From: Cognatitamlana sp035818475
Lineage (GTDB): Bacteria > Bacteroidota > Bacteroidia > Flavobacteriales > Flavobacteriaceae
Assembly (NCBI RefSeq): GCF_035818475.1
Contig: NZ_JAYMGV010000002.1
Coordinates: forward strand, 310,001 to 374,000
Reading direction: 5' to 3'
DNA: 64,000 bases
Below the pieces are notes generated by a model, which had not been told where the DNA came from, searched no databases, and saw nothing but the letters and a program-made list of their open reading frames with translations. A program made the position numbers and the translations under genes. Shown one piece after another: positions 1 through 8,867 of the stretch; within the stretch, counting starts at the first letter, position 1; every line of letters starts with the position of its first letter.

Positions 1-141
1 AGAATTATATATACTGGACCGGTTTAATCCGGTTGCATCAACCAAATCCTGCATAGATGTGGCATTGTACCCTTTGTCATGAAATACATTAGTGGCTTGT
101 TGAATGACTAATGACTTATCAAATGTTTCTACTTTTGGCAT
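1..141 (-). CDS. TetR/AcrR family regulator, N-terminal part (runs off the left edge)
   Basis: Only the first 47 codons are inside the window, reading leftward from an ATG at 141-139. The translation starts MPKVETFDKS and continues through a typical TetR helix-turn-helix (GYNATSMQDLVDATGLNRSS, then IYN). Members of this family are dimeric DNA-binding repressors whose variable C-terminal domain binds a small ligand; that domain is not visible here, so the ligand and targets are unknown. The gene is divergent from the DUF72 gene, with 88 bp between the two start codons, so it may control that gene. Family assignment is secure; function is not. Confidence 0.8.
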   Translation of the reverse strand, partial: MPKVETFDKSLVIQQATNVFHDKGYNATSMQDLVDATGLNRSSIYNS

Positions 142-229
142 TTCTATATGGAATGATCGTTCCAAAATTAATAATTTAATTAAAAGAACAATGTTAAAAT
201 TTAGTTATTTTTGGAAAAAAGAAAATTTC

Positions 230-1117
230 ATGAAGTTCGGAAGTGTAGAAAACCCTCAGAATATAGATTTTACGTTACCTCTGGATCACCCTAAAACAAA
301 AATAGTTTTAAATAAGGTGAAAGATGATAATGTACCCGAAATTTATGTTGGTTGTGCGAAATGGAATAGAGCAGACCTTAAAGGGTTTTACCCAAGAGGA
401 ACAAAAGATGAACTGGTTTACTATGCCTCTCAATTCAATGCCATAGAATTAAATGCTACTTTTTACCGTATTTTTCCGGCAGAACAGTTTTCAACATGGT
501 ATGATAAAACACCAAACGGTTTTAAGTTCTTTCCAAAACTTAATCAGGAAATAAGTCATTGGAAACGTTTAAATGACACTAAAGAAGTTGTTGAACATTA
601 TTTATACAATGCGGCAAACTTAAAAGAGAAGCTGGGTACAATATTTTTACAAATGCACTCTAATTTTGCGCCTAAAAATTTTGATAAGGTAGTTAGCTTT
701 GTAGAAGCATGGCCGGGAGAAATCCCTTTAGCTATGGAATTTAGGCATACCAATTGGTATAATGACACAAACGTTGCCCAAGACTTGTATCAATTATTAG
801 AATCTAATAATATATCTAATGTTATTGTAGATACTGCAGGAAGAAGAGATTTAATGCACATGCGTTTAACTAATGCTACAGCTTTTGTGCGTTATGTTGG
901 AGCTAACCATGCTTCAGATTATACCCGGTTAGATGACTGGGTAAAGCGATTAAAATTATGGAAAGATCAGGGGGTTAAGGAAATAGATTTTTTTATACAC
1001 CAAAATATAGAAAAGGAGTCCCCGCTATTGTCTGCTTATTTTACAAAAAAGTTGAATTCAGAATTAGGTTATTCGCTCAAAATCCCCAATGATAACAATC
1101 AACAAAGTCTTTTTTAA
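230..1117 (+). CDS. DUF72 (YecE-like) domain protein
   Basis: A 295-residue protein of the DUF72/YecE family, TIM-barrel-like proteins of unknown biochemical role. Family hallmarks are the early block YVGCAKWNR, the AIELNATFYR strand near residue 70, and the motif AMEFRHTNW near residue 160. I chose the ATG at 230 (MKFGSVENPQ) because the upstream in-frame extension overlaps the divergent TetR gene and does not resemble the family. No signal peptide or membrane segment is seen, so it is probably cytoplasmic. A divergent TetR regulator lies immediately upstream; a weak hairpin follows the stop. Confidence 0.85.
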   Translation: MKFGSVENPQNIDFTLPLDHPKTKIVLNKVKDDNVPEIYVGCAKWNRADLKGFYPRGTKDELVYYASQFNAIELNATFYRIFPAEQFSTWYDKTPNGFKFFPKLNQEISHWKRLNDTKEVVEHYLYNAANLKEKLGTIFLQMHSNFAPKNFDKVVSFVEAWPGEIPLAMEFRHTNWYNDTNVAQDLYQLLESNNISNVIVDTAGRRDLMHMRLTNATAFVRYVGANHASDYTRLDDWVKRLKLWKDQGVKEIDFFIHQNIEKESPLLSAYFTKKLNSELGYSLKIPNDNNQQSLF

Positions 1118-1136
1118 AGCCGCAATTCGGGCTTTT
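1116..1136 (+). terminator. weak hairpin at the end of the DUF72 gene
   Basis: AAAGCC pairs with GGCTTT around an eight-base loop, followed by a short T run. The stem is only six base pairs and overlaps the stop codon, so it is a marginal terminator. Confidence 0.35.
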
Positions 1137-1227
1137 GAAAATTATAATCAATTTTGTTATTCTGTTGAATATAATTCAATTTATAACCTATCTATTGGCA
1201 ATTTTATAAAAATTCAATAACAAACAG

Positions 1228-1266
1228 TTTGAAAGTTTTAAATAACTGTAATATAATATAAATTTG
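1228..1266 (+). promoter_or_regulatory. candidate Bacteroidota-type promoter for leuC-leuD
   Basis: TAAATTTG at 1259-1266 matches the Bacteroidota -7 consensus TAnnTTTG. An upstream TTTG at 1228-1231 could serve as the -33 element, but the 27 bp spacing is longer than usual. The predicted leader is about 50 nt and I see no attenuator peptide or hairpin in it. Confidence 0.4.
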
Positions 1267-1319
1267 TGCTTCTTTATAACTTCCTATGTGTAGTTTAACA
1301 TAATAATTAAAGATATTTT

Positions 1320-2714
1320 ATGAGTAAATCATTGTTTGATAAAGTATGGGATTCGCATGTTGTGCGAAACATTGAAGATGGGCCAGATGTATTATATATA
1401 GACCGCCACTTAATTCATGAAGTTACAAGTCCTGTAGCTTTTGTAGGATTAGAAAGTAGAGGCTTAAATGTACTGTATCCGAAGCGTACATTTGCTGTGG
1501 CAGATCATAATACACCAACAATTAATCAGCATTTACCGGTTAAAGATCCGTTATCTGCTAATCAATTAAAAACTTTAGAAAATAACGCTAATAAATATGG
1601 TATTAGTCACTGGGGATTAGGACATCAAAATAATGGTATTGTCCATGTTGTAGGGCCGGAAAATGGTATTACACTTCCCGGAGCTACTATTGTTTGTGGT
1701 GACTCCCATACATCAACTCATGGTGCTTTTGGAGCCATTGCATTTGGTATTGGAACCTCAGAGGTTGAAATGGTATTAACATCACAATGTATCATGCAAC
1801 CTAAGCCTAAAAAAATGCGTATTAGTGTTAATGGGACTTTAAATAAAGGGGTTACACCTAAAGATGTAGGTTTATATATTATAGCACAGTTAACAACTTC
1901 TGGTGCTACAGGGTATTTTGTAGAATATGCCGGTGATGTTTTTGAAAATATGACCATGGAAGGCCGTATGACGGTGTGTAACCTATCTATTGAAATGGGA
2001 GCCCGTGGAGGCATGGTTGCTCCTGATGAGAAGACTTTTGATTATATTAAAGGCAGAGCAAAAACACCTAAAGGCGCTGATTGGGATAAAGCCATGGCGT
2101 ATTGGAAAACATTAAAGACCGATGACGATGCTGTTTTTGACAAAGAATTATCTTTTGATGCCGGCAATATTGAACCTATGATCACTTATGGAACAAATCC
2201 GGGAATGGGAATAGGGATCTCTAATACCATTCCTTCTGCCGATGTTGTTGAAGGTGGAAAAGCAACTTATGATAAGTCTTTAGCTTATATGGGATATGCT
2301 GAGAATGACCAAATGATAGGAAAGAAAATTGATTATGTGTTTATTGGTAGTTGTACTAACGGACGTATTGAAGATTTTCGTGCCTTTGCATCCATAGTTA
2401 AAGGTAGGCAAAAAGCTGACAATGTTACAGCCTGGTTAGTTCCGGGATCACATGTTGTTGAAGCAAAAATAAAAGAAGAAGGATTACTGGATATTTTTGA
2501 AGAAGCCGGATTTGTATTAAGAGAACCGGGATGTTCAGCTTGTCTGGCCATGAATGATGATAAAGTACCGGCAGGAAAATATGCGGTAAGCACATCAAAC
2601 AGAAACTTTGAAGGTCGTCAGGGCCCAGGGTCAAGAACATTATTAGCAAGTCCTTTGGTAGCTGCAGCAGCGGCAGTAACCGGAGAGGTAACAGACCCAA
2701 GAGATTTACTATAA
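1320..2714 (+). CDS. leuC: 3-isopropylmalate dehydratase, large subunit
   Basis: LeuC, the [4Fe-4S] aconitase-fold subunit that with LeuD isomerises 2-isopropylmalate to 3-isopropylmalate in leucine synthesis, in the cytoplasm. The 464-residue length is typical. Cluster ligands are visible in FIGSCTNGR (about residue 345) and in PGCSACLAMN (about residues 405-408). The substrate-loop motif GDSHTSTHGAFG is intact near residue 128. leuD follows 76 bp downstream on the same strand, consistent with one transcript. The start MSKSLFDKVW matches the usual LeuC N-terminus. Identification is secure. Confidence 0.97.
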   Translation: MSKSLFDKVWDSHVVRNIEDGPDVLYIDRHLIHEVTSPVAFVGLESRGLNVLYPKRTFAVADHNTPTINQHLPVKDPLSANQLKTLENNANKYGISHWGLGHQNNGIVHVVGPENGITLPGATIVCGDSHTSTHGAFGAIAFGIGTSEVEMVLTSQCIMQPKPKKMRISVNGTLNKGVTPKDVGLYIIAQLTTSGATGYFVEYAGDVFENMTMEGRMTVCNLSIEMGARGGMVAPDEKTFDYIKGRAKTPKGADWDKAMAYWKTLKTDDDAVFDKELSFDAGNIEPMITYGTNPGMGIGISNTIPSADVVEGGKATYDKSLAYMGYAENDQMIGKKIDYVFIGSCTNGRIEDFRAFASIVKGRQKADNVTAWLVPGSHVVEAKIKEEGLLDIFEEAGFVLREPGCSACLAMNDDKVPAGKYAVSTSNRNFEGRQGPGSRTLLASPLVAAAAAVTGEVTDPRDLL

Positions 2715-2790
2715 AATAGCTGTTAGCTAAAAATTTAAATAATAAAAAAATACGCCAATAGTTAAAACTAAAGGCTAAAAGGAAAATAAA

Positions 2791-3387
2791 ATGGCTTACG
2801 ATAAATTCACAAAATTAACAAGTACAGTAGTTCCGTTACCCATTGAGAATGTAGATACAGATCAGATTATACCGGCTCGTTTTTTAAAAGCGACTAAACG
2901 CGAAGGTTTTGGAGATAATTTATTCCGTGACTGGAGATATAATGGTGATGATACCCCTAAGGAGGATTTTGTTTTAAACAACCCTATATACTCAGGGAAG
3001 ATATTGGTAGGAGGAAAGAATTTTGGTTCCGGATCTTCAAGGGAGCATGCGGCATGGGCTGTATATGACTATGGTTTTAGATGTGTTGTATCAAGTTTTT
3101 TTGCTGATATATTTAAGAACAACTGTTTAAATATAGGCGTTTTACCGGTACAGATCAGCCCTGAATTTTTAAACGAAATTTTTGAAGCTGTTTATGCTGA
3201 TCCTAAAACAGAGTTGGTTATTGATTTAGAAGCACAAACTATAACATTGCCATCATCAGGTGCTCAGGAATCTTTTGATATTAACGGGTACAAAAAAGGA
3301 AATATGTTGAATGGTTTTGATGATATAGACTATTTACAAAATATGAAAGGAGAGATTGAAGTATTTACAGAATCTCGTCCTTTCTAA
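2791..3387 (+). CDS. leuD: 3-isopropylmalate dehydratase, small subunit
   Basis: LeuD, the swivel-domain partner of LeuC. The 198-residue length is normal. Diagnostic blocks are NVDTDQIIPARFLK near residue 20 and FGSGSSREHA near residue 78, the latter contacting substrate. It lies directly downstream of leuC and is followed by a strong bidirectional terminator, so leuC-leuD probably form a closed transcription unit separate from the leuA-like and leuB genes further on. Confidence 0.96.
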   Translation: MAYDKFTKLTSTVVPLPIENVDTDQIIPARFLKATKREGFGDNLFRDWRYNGDDTPKEDFVLNNPIYSGKILVGGKNFGSGSSREHAAWAVYDYGFRCVVSSFFADIFKNNCLNIGVLPVQISPEFLNEIFEAVYADPKTELVIDLEAQTITLPSSGAQESFDINGYKKGNMLNGFDDIDYLQNMKGEIEVFTESRPF

Positions 3388-3420
3388 TTAGGATTTATTA
3401 TAAAAGAATTGAAAGGTTAA

Positions 3421-3456
3421 AAAAGCGTTTTATTAATGAATATAAAACGCTTTTTT
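3421..3456. terminator. strong bidirectional terminator between leuD and the opposing lipoprotein gene
   Basis: A perfect 14 bp stem (3421-3434 with 3443-3456) around an eight-base loop has A-rich and T-rich flanks, so it can stop transcription in both directions. It serves leuD on the plus strand and the lipoprotein gene on the minus strand, which ends two bases further on. Confidence 0.9.
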
Positions 3457-3458
3457 GC

Positions 3459-4274
3459 TTAATAAAAATTTATCATTTCTATTTGTTTTCCTTTGTAATC
3501 ACTTACATCTGTAGATTTAAAGAAAAAAGAAAAATTAGTGGTTTTATCGTTATTAAAACCTATGTAATCATATGATATGGTTGAGTTTTTGGGATTAAAC
3601 ATTCTTTTTATGTTTGGTTCGCCTAATGAATTTATTACATTATTCATGTTGAATATCTCATTTTCAGAAGAAAAATCACCAATATTATAAATTTGATATG
3701 GGTAAGCCTTACCATTTGAGTCTTTAACATTATCGATATTCCATGAAGTGCAATATGCTCTAATTGCTCCTATAGTTTTTGAATCGTTTTCTGTATATAT
3801 AGCCAGTCCTTTAGAATAATAAAACCAACTTTCTTTTTTTGTTTTTTTATTTTTATAAATCCACTCAGGTGAGCCTAAAAGAGTCAAAGCCTTTTCAGTA
3901 GTGTCATAATCGATTTTAAGTCCTTCAACTGTTGCAAAATCTTTAGTGCCATGTTCATAAAAATTAACAACAGATGTTTTTGATATGCTATTGTTCTTTT
4001 TTCTATTGAATGTGATAGAAATTTCCCCTGTGGATTCTTTTAAAGATGAGACATAATAATAGCAGTTTGATTTTTTTAACACTCTTATATCTGGATTATC
4101 AGATGTAATACTAATTTTTGAGCACCTGCCTTTTTTAGTTTTTATCACTATTCCATCATCAACAAAGACATGTTCCTTGTCAATATTTAATTCCTCAAAA
4201 GTTTTCATACTTCCACAAGAATTAAACAAAAGAAGTAAAAAGAATGGTTTTAATAAATATTTTATAATTTTCAT
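3459..4274 (-). CDS. hypothetical lipoprotein between the two leu transcription units
   Basis: I do not recognise this 271-residue protein. It has a lipoprotein signal: a basic N-terminus, a hydrophobic stretch and the lipobox LFNSC at about residues 16-20, so it is probably anchored in a membrane facing the periplasm. The rest is soluble, Lys- and Ser-rich and beta-strand-like, with no motif I can name. It opposes the leu genes and shares the leuD terminator. A role in leucine metabolism is not supported; it is probably a lineage-specific insertion. Confidence 0.7.
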   Translation of the reverse strand: MKIIKYLLKPFFLLLLFNSCGSMKTFEELNIDKEHVFVDDGIVIKTKKGRCSKISITSDNPDIRVLKKSNCYYYVSSLKESTGEISITFNRKKNNSISKTSVVNFYEHGTKDFATVEGLKIDYDTTEKALTLLGSPEWIYKNKKTKKESWFYYSKGLAIYTENDSKTIGAIRAYCTSWNIDNVKDSNGKAYPYQIYNIGDFSSENEIFNMNNVINSLGEPNIKRMFNPKNSTISYDYIGFNNDKTTNFSFFFKSTDVSDYKGKQIEMINFY

Positions 4275-4415
4275 ATAAGGCTTGTGTTTATTGCATAAAT
4301 ATAGGTATTTATAAGTAGTATTTCCCTGTTAATTTAATCTCTTTTTTTATATTTGTTTACTTATATTTTTAGAGTTTAAAAGCAATAAAAGATGCTTTAT
4401 AGATCGGTTTAAAAT

Positions 4416-5936
4416 ATGAAAAAAAAGAACATAGAAATAATGGATACGACATTACGCGATGGTGAACAAACCTCGAGTGTGTCGTTTTCTGCTTCTGAAA
4501 AGTTAACCATTGCTAAACTCTTACTTGAAGAATTAAAAGTAGACCGAATAGAAATTGCATCAGCAAGAGTATCAGAAGGGGAGTTTCAGGCGGTTAAAGA
4601 TATTACAGAATGGGCTTCTGAACATGGTTATTTAGATCAGGTTGAAGTTTTAAGCTTTGTAGATAAAGGTGTGTCTATTGAATGGATGATTGAGGCCGGC
4701 GCCAAAGTTCAAAACTTACTAACTAAAGGCTCATTAAACCATTTAACTCATCAGCTTAAAAAAACTGCTAACCAGCACTTTAAAGAAATTTCAGAAGTTG
4801 TTGAGCTGGCCACTGAAAAAGGTATTGACACCAATGTGTATTTGGAAGATTGGAGTAATGGTATGCGAAACTCTAAGGACTATGTCCATGAATTTTTAGA
4901 GTTTCTTTCTACACAGCCAATTAAGCGTATTATGTTACCGGATACTTTGGGGGTTTTAACGCCTAAAGAATCTTTTGATTTTGTAAAAGAGATTAAGGAT
5001 ACGTATCCGGATTTGCATTTTGATTTTCATGCACATAATGATTATGATCTGGGCGTAGCTAATGTGATGGAAGGGCTAAAAGCCGGAGCTGATGGTTTAC
5101 ACCTTACTGTTAACGGTATGGGAGAACGTGCCGGAAATGCACCCATGTCCAGTACTATTGCTGTTATAAATGATTTTATGCCAGGTATTCAAATGGGTGT
5201 TAATGAAAAGGTATTGTACACGGTCAGTAAATTGGTAGAGAATTTCTCCGGTGTTATGATACCGGCAAACAAGCCTATTATTGGCGCCAATGTATTTACA
5301 CAAACGGCCGGAATTCATGCTGATGGTGATAATAAAAAGAATCTTTATTTTAGTGATTTAATGCCTGAAAGGTTTGGGAGAACCAGACAGTATGCATTAG
5401 GAAAAGCTTCAGGAAAGGCAAATATACAAAAGAATTTACAGCAATTAGGGCTTCAATTAAATGATGAAGACCTAAAAAAAGTGACACAACGTATCATTGA
5501 GTTAGGTGATAAAAAGCAGGTGGTAACCAAAGAAGATCTACCATATATCATTTCGGATGTTTTAGACTATAACTACGAAGAAAAAATCAAGGTTAATTCC
5601 TATGTGCTGACACATTCTAAAGGCTTAAAACCATCCACTACGGTTTCAATTACCATAGAAGATGAAGTTTTTGAAGAACATGCACAGGGAGACGGACAGT
5701 TTGATGCGTTTATGAATGCCATAAGACATGTTTTCAAAAGAAAGAAGATGGTGTTGCCGGATTTAATTGATTATGCGGTTAGGATTCCTCCGGGCAGTCA
5801 TTCTGACGCTTTATGTGAAACCATTATTACCTGGAAAAATTCAGAAAAAGAATTTAAAACCCGTGGTTTGGATTCTGATCAAACCGTATCTGCAATCAAG
5901 GCTACAGAGAAAATGCTAAACATTATTATTAATTAG
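4416..5936 (+). CDS. LeuA-type alpha-isopropylmalate (or citramalate) synthase with regulatory domain
   Basis: A 506-residue member of the HMGL-like condensing enzymes that join acetyl-CoA to a 2-oxo acid. The N-terminal TIM barrel carries DTTLRDGEQ at residues 10-18, the metal-binding FHAHND near residue 205, and NGMGERAGN near residue 235. The C-terminal part (about 370-506) matches the LeuA allosteric domain that binds the end product. Position upstream of leuB suggests 2-isopropylmalate synthase. However, this longer type diverges from classic LeuA in the loop after DGEQ (TSSVSFSASE), and (R)-citramalate synthase (CimA-like) in isoleucine synthesis is a real alternative, so I leave the symbol blank. 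Confidence 0.9.
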   Translation: MKKKNIEIMDTTLRDGEQTSSVSFSASEKLTIAKLLLEELKVDRIEIASARVSEGEFQAVKDITEWASEHGYLDQVEVLSFVDKGVSIEWMIEAGAKVQNLLTKGSLNHLTHQLKKTANQHFKEISEVVELATEKGIDTNVYLEDWSNGMRNSKDYVHEFLEFLSTQPIKRIMLPDTLGVLTPKESFDFVKEIKDTYPDLHFDFHAHNDYDLGVANVMEGLKAGADGLHLTVNGMGERAGNAPMSSTIAVINDFMPGIQMGVNEKVLYTVSKLVENFSGVMIPANKPIIGANVFTQTAGIHADGDNKKNLYFSDLMPERFGRTRQYALGKASGKANIQKNLQQLGLQLNDEDLKKVTQRIIELGDKKQVVTKEDLPYIISDVLDYNYEEKIKVNSYVLTHSKGLKPSTTVSITIEDEVFEEHAQGDGQFDAFMNAIRHVFKRKKMVLPDLIDYAVRIPPGSHSDALCETIITWKNSEKEFKTRGLDSDQTVSAIKATEKMLNIIIN

Positions 5937-6032
5937 TAAAGAGATTAGTAAGTCCCGTTGTCCTAAGTTTGTGAAAAGGATAGGGAACACCCAAATAATT
6001 TAAAATAGAATTAAAAATTAAAATATAAAACA

Positions 6033-7091
6033 ATGAAATTTAATATAGCGCTTTTAGCCGGAGACGGAATAGGACCGGAAGTTATAGATCAGGCCGTAAA
6101 GGTTAGTGATGCCGTTGCTAAAAAATTCGGACATGAAATTACATGGAAACCAGCCTTAACAGGTGCTGCAGCCATTGATGCTGTTGGAGAGCCTTATCCG
6201 GATGAAACCCATGAGATCTGTGCTAGTTCTGATGCTGTTCTTTTTGGAGCTATAGGGCACCCACGTTTTGATAATGACCCATCTGCAAAGGTGCGTCCGG
6301 AGCAGGGGCTTTTAAAAATGCGTAAAAAATTAGGTTTATTTGCCAATGTACGTCCAACGTTTACATTTCCTTCTCTTATAGATAAATCGCCATTAAAGCA
6401 AGAACGTATTGAAGGTACTGATTTAGTGTTTTTACGTGAGCTGACCGGTGGTATTTATTTTGGTGAAAAGGGAAGAAGAGATGAAGGCGAAACGGCTTAT
6501 GATAACTGTGTTTATACCAGAAAAGAAGTACAACGCTTAGCTAAAAAGGGATTTGAATTGGCTATGGCACGCTCTAAGAAATTATGTTGTGTGGATAAAG
6601 CTAACGTATTGGAAACATCACGTTTATGGAGAGAAACGGTTCAGGCTATGGAAAAAGATTATCCTGAGGTTGAAGTGAGTTATGAATTTGTTGATGCCGT
6701 GGCTATGCGTTTGGTACAATGGCCAAATAGTTATGATGTATTGATCACTGAAAACTTATTTGGTGATATTTTAACCGATGAGGCTTCAGTAATTTCAGGA
6801 TCTATGGGATTAATGCCGTCGGCTTCAATGGGGGCAGAAGTGTCATTATTTGAACCGATACACGGATCTTACCCGCAAGCTACAGGATTGAATATAGCAA
6901 ATCCTATGGCTACTATTTTATCTGCTGCCATGATGTTTGAAACCGCTTTCAATTTACAGGAAGAAGGAAAAGCTATCAGAGATGCCGTTAATAAGGCTTT
7001 AGCTGAAGGTATTGTCACAGAAGATTTAGCTGATGGTGGAAAAGCCTACGGAACCAGTGAAGTAGGGGATTGGCTAGCTGCTAATATCTAA
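6033..7091 (+). CDS. leuB: 3-isopropylmalate dehydrogenase
   Basis: LeuB oxidatively decarboxylates 3-isopropylmalate to 2-oxoisocaproate with NAD+. The 352-residue length fits. Visible motifs are the nucleotide-proximal GDGIGPEV at residues 10-17, the substrate-binding LRELTGGIYFGE near residue 133, and the metal-binding ENLFGDILTDEAS near residue 240. It lies 96 bp downstream of the leuA-like gene on the same strand and is closed by a strong hairpin terminator. Homologous isocitrate and tartrate dehydrogenases are excluded by context and by the LRELTGG motif. Confidence 0.96.
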   Translation: MKFNIALLAGDGIGPEVIDQAVKVSDAVAKKFGHEITWKPALTGAAAIDAVGEPYPDETHEICASSDAVLFGAIGHPRFDNDPSAKVRPEQGLLKMRKKLGLFANVRPTFTFPSLIDKSPLKQERIEGTDLVFLRELTGGIYFGEKGRRDEGETAYDNCVYTRKEVQRLAKKGFELAMARSKKLCCVDKANVLETSRLWRETVQAMEKDYPEVEVSYEFVDAVAMRLVQWPNSYDVLITENLFGDILTDEASVISGSMGLMPSASMGAEVSLFEPIHGSYPQATGLNIANPMATILSAAMMFETAFNLQEEGKAIRDAVNKALAEGIVTEDLADGGKAYGTSEVGDWLAANI

Positions 7092-7136
7092 AACATGAAT
7101 AGATAAGGAATTAACCTTATAATAATACCAACTTTA

Positions 7137-7175
7137 AAATGGATTTAGTAACTTTATGCTAAATCCATTTTTTTT
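7137..7175 (+). terminator. terminator after leuB
   Basis: A perfect 12 bp stem (AAATGGATTTAG with CTAAATCCATTT) around a ten-base loop is followed by a run of T. Confidence 0.9.
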
Positions 7176-7275
7176 GGTTCTTTCCCTAAGTCAGTGTAAA
7201 TTTAAAAATTGTACAGGACACAGTACAGTGAAGCGAAGAATCTTAGGAATCTAATTTATCAAACAGCTCCGTTAT

Positions 7276-8511
7276 TTATTGTAATACTGTCGGCAGTTCA
7301 AAAATCTCCAGGTCAAAATAGGGAACTGCTGCAATAACATGATCAAAAATATCGGCCATAATATACTCGTAGTTCTCCCAGCGTTTATCACTACTAAACG
7401 CATAGATCTCTAACGGAATACCTTGGGTTGTTGGAGCCAGTTGGCGTGCCATGATCATCATATCTTTATTGACGGCGGAATGACTGTTTAGGTAAGCATC
7501 TATATATTTTCTAAACACTCCTAAATTAGTAAGATTCCTACCGTTCAACAATAGCGTCTTATTGACATCATTTGCGGTATTATAAGCCGTGATATCCTTT
7601 TGCCTAGTTTCCAAATACCCGGTTAAAAGTTCAATATCTTTAAGCTTTTCAATGGTTTCAGGCGTTAAGTATTTTACAGTATTTTGTTTGATAAATAAAG
7701 CTCGCTTTATACGCCTGCCATCAGAATTGGCCATACCACGCCAGTTCTTAAAAGAATCAGATATTAATGCATAAGTAGGAATGGTAGTAATGGTTTTATC
7801 AAAGTTCTGAACTTTTACGGTAGCTAAATTGATCTCAATAACATCACCATCAGCACCATATTTTTCAAAGGTTATCCAATCGCCTATATGAACCATGTCA
7901 TTTATAGCTACCTGAATACTGGCCACAAAGCCTAAAATAGTATCCTTAAAGACTAAAAGTACCACTGCAGAAATAGCACCCATTCCGGTAATAAACTTGA
8001 CGTACGAGATGCCGGTCACAATGGCTATGGCAGATAAAAACCCAACAATCCAGGCAAATATCATAAAGACCTGTATATAGCTGTCTATAGGTTTGTCTTT
8101 AAACCTAGGCAAGGTTTTTAAATAGTCTTTTATGGTATTGAGAATGCTTCTGACCACCCATAGGGTCAATAAAATAGCAAAGACCTGTAAGCCTTTTTCA
8201 ACAATGATCTCAAAATCATAAAAATCTTCGAAAATATCGGGAATAAATTCCAAGGCGACTAAAAAAGGTACGATATGCGCAATATTTCTGGGGACTTTAT
8301 TGGAGACCAGTAAATTATCAAAATCGGTTTTTGTACGCTGAGAGAACTGTGTAAATGCCTGTATCAGCAGCTTCCTGATTACAAAATCAATGATAAAAAT
8401 GAGCAGTAACAAGGCAATGAGCAACAGCAATACATTTAAGTATTTGGCTGTGGTTTCTGGAATGCCCGCTGAAACCAAAAACTCATAAATTAAATGTTTT
8501 AATCTATTCAT
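7276..8511 (-). CDS. MscS-family mechanosensitive channel
   Basis: A 411-residue membrane protein with several N-terminal transmembrane helices. A pore-lining helix rich in Gly and Ala follows (ITGMGAISAVVLLVFKDTIL), then the MscS beta domain with GDWITFEKYGADGDV near residue 213. This is the YbdG-like subfamily, inner-membrane channels that release solutes on hypo-osmotic shock. It overlaps the downstream edge of the DUF3817 gene by eight bases, so the two are probably co-transcribed. The family call is secure; gating properties cannot be inferred. Confidence 0.9.
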   Translation of the reverse strand: MNRLKHLIYEFLVSAGIPETTAKYLNVLLLLIALLLLIFIIDFVIRKLLIQAFTQFSQRTKTDFDNLLVSNKVPRNIAHIVPFLVALEFIPDIFEDFYDFEIIVEKGLQVFAILLTLWVVRSILNTIKDYLKTLPRFKDKPIDSYIQVFMIFAWIVGFLSAIAIVTGISYVKFITGMGAISAVVLLVFKDTILGFVASIQVAINDMVHIGDWITFEKYGADGDVIEINLATVKVQNFDKTITTIPTYALISDSFKNWRGMANSDGRRIKRALFIKQNTVKYLTPETIEKLKDIELLTGYLETRQKDITAYNTANDVNKTLLLNGRNLTNLGVFRKYIDAYLNSHSAVNKDMMIMARQLAPTTQGIPLEIYAFSSDKRWENYEYIMADIFDHVIAAVPYFDLEIFELPTVLQ

Positions 8512-8803
8512 TTGGCTTTAAGTTTTTAAGATAAACCCTATCAACATAAAACGTTCCAAATGGGATTATAGAGGCTACCAGTACGATCAGAAACTGTTTT
8601 TGAGTCCAGGCAAATTCTTTTTTTAACAGAAAAGCCAATGCTACATAGGCTACAAATAATAGGCCATGAGGCATCCCCAGTAACTTTACATATTGTGGGT
8701 CATCGGCTAAGTATTTTAGAGGCGTTGCTATAAACAGTAATAAGATATATGATACTCCTTCTAAAAGTGCGACTAGCCTAAAAATATTAATGAATGAAAA
8801 CAT
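8504..8803 (-). CDS. DUF3817 small membrane protein
   Basis: A 99-residue integral membrane protein with three predicted helices. The N-terminal FRLVALLEGVSYILLL and the central MPHGLLFVAYVALAF are characteristic of DUF3817 proteins, whose function is unknown. The stop region overlaps the start of the MscS-type gene, indicating translational coupling. Nothing else in the sequence suggests a specific role. Confidence 0.85.
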   Translation of the reverse strand: MFSFINIFRLVALLEGVSYILLLFIATPLKYLADDPQYVKLLGMPHGLLFVAYVALAFLLKKEFAWTQKQFLIVLVASIIPFGTFYVDRVYLKNLKPNE

Positions 8804-8867
8804 ATGATTTATTTTTTGTGCAAAAGTAAATCACATCGAGCTAATAAGCGTTGTTTTTAAGACTTTT

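Noticed and set aside
1718..2700. Long open frames antisense to leuC
   Set aside because: Their translations have no family features and leuC is clearly the coding strand.
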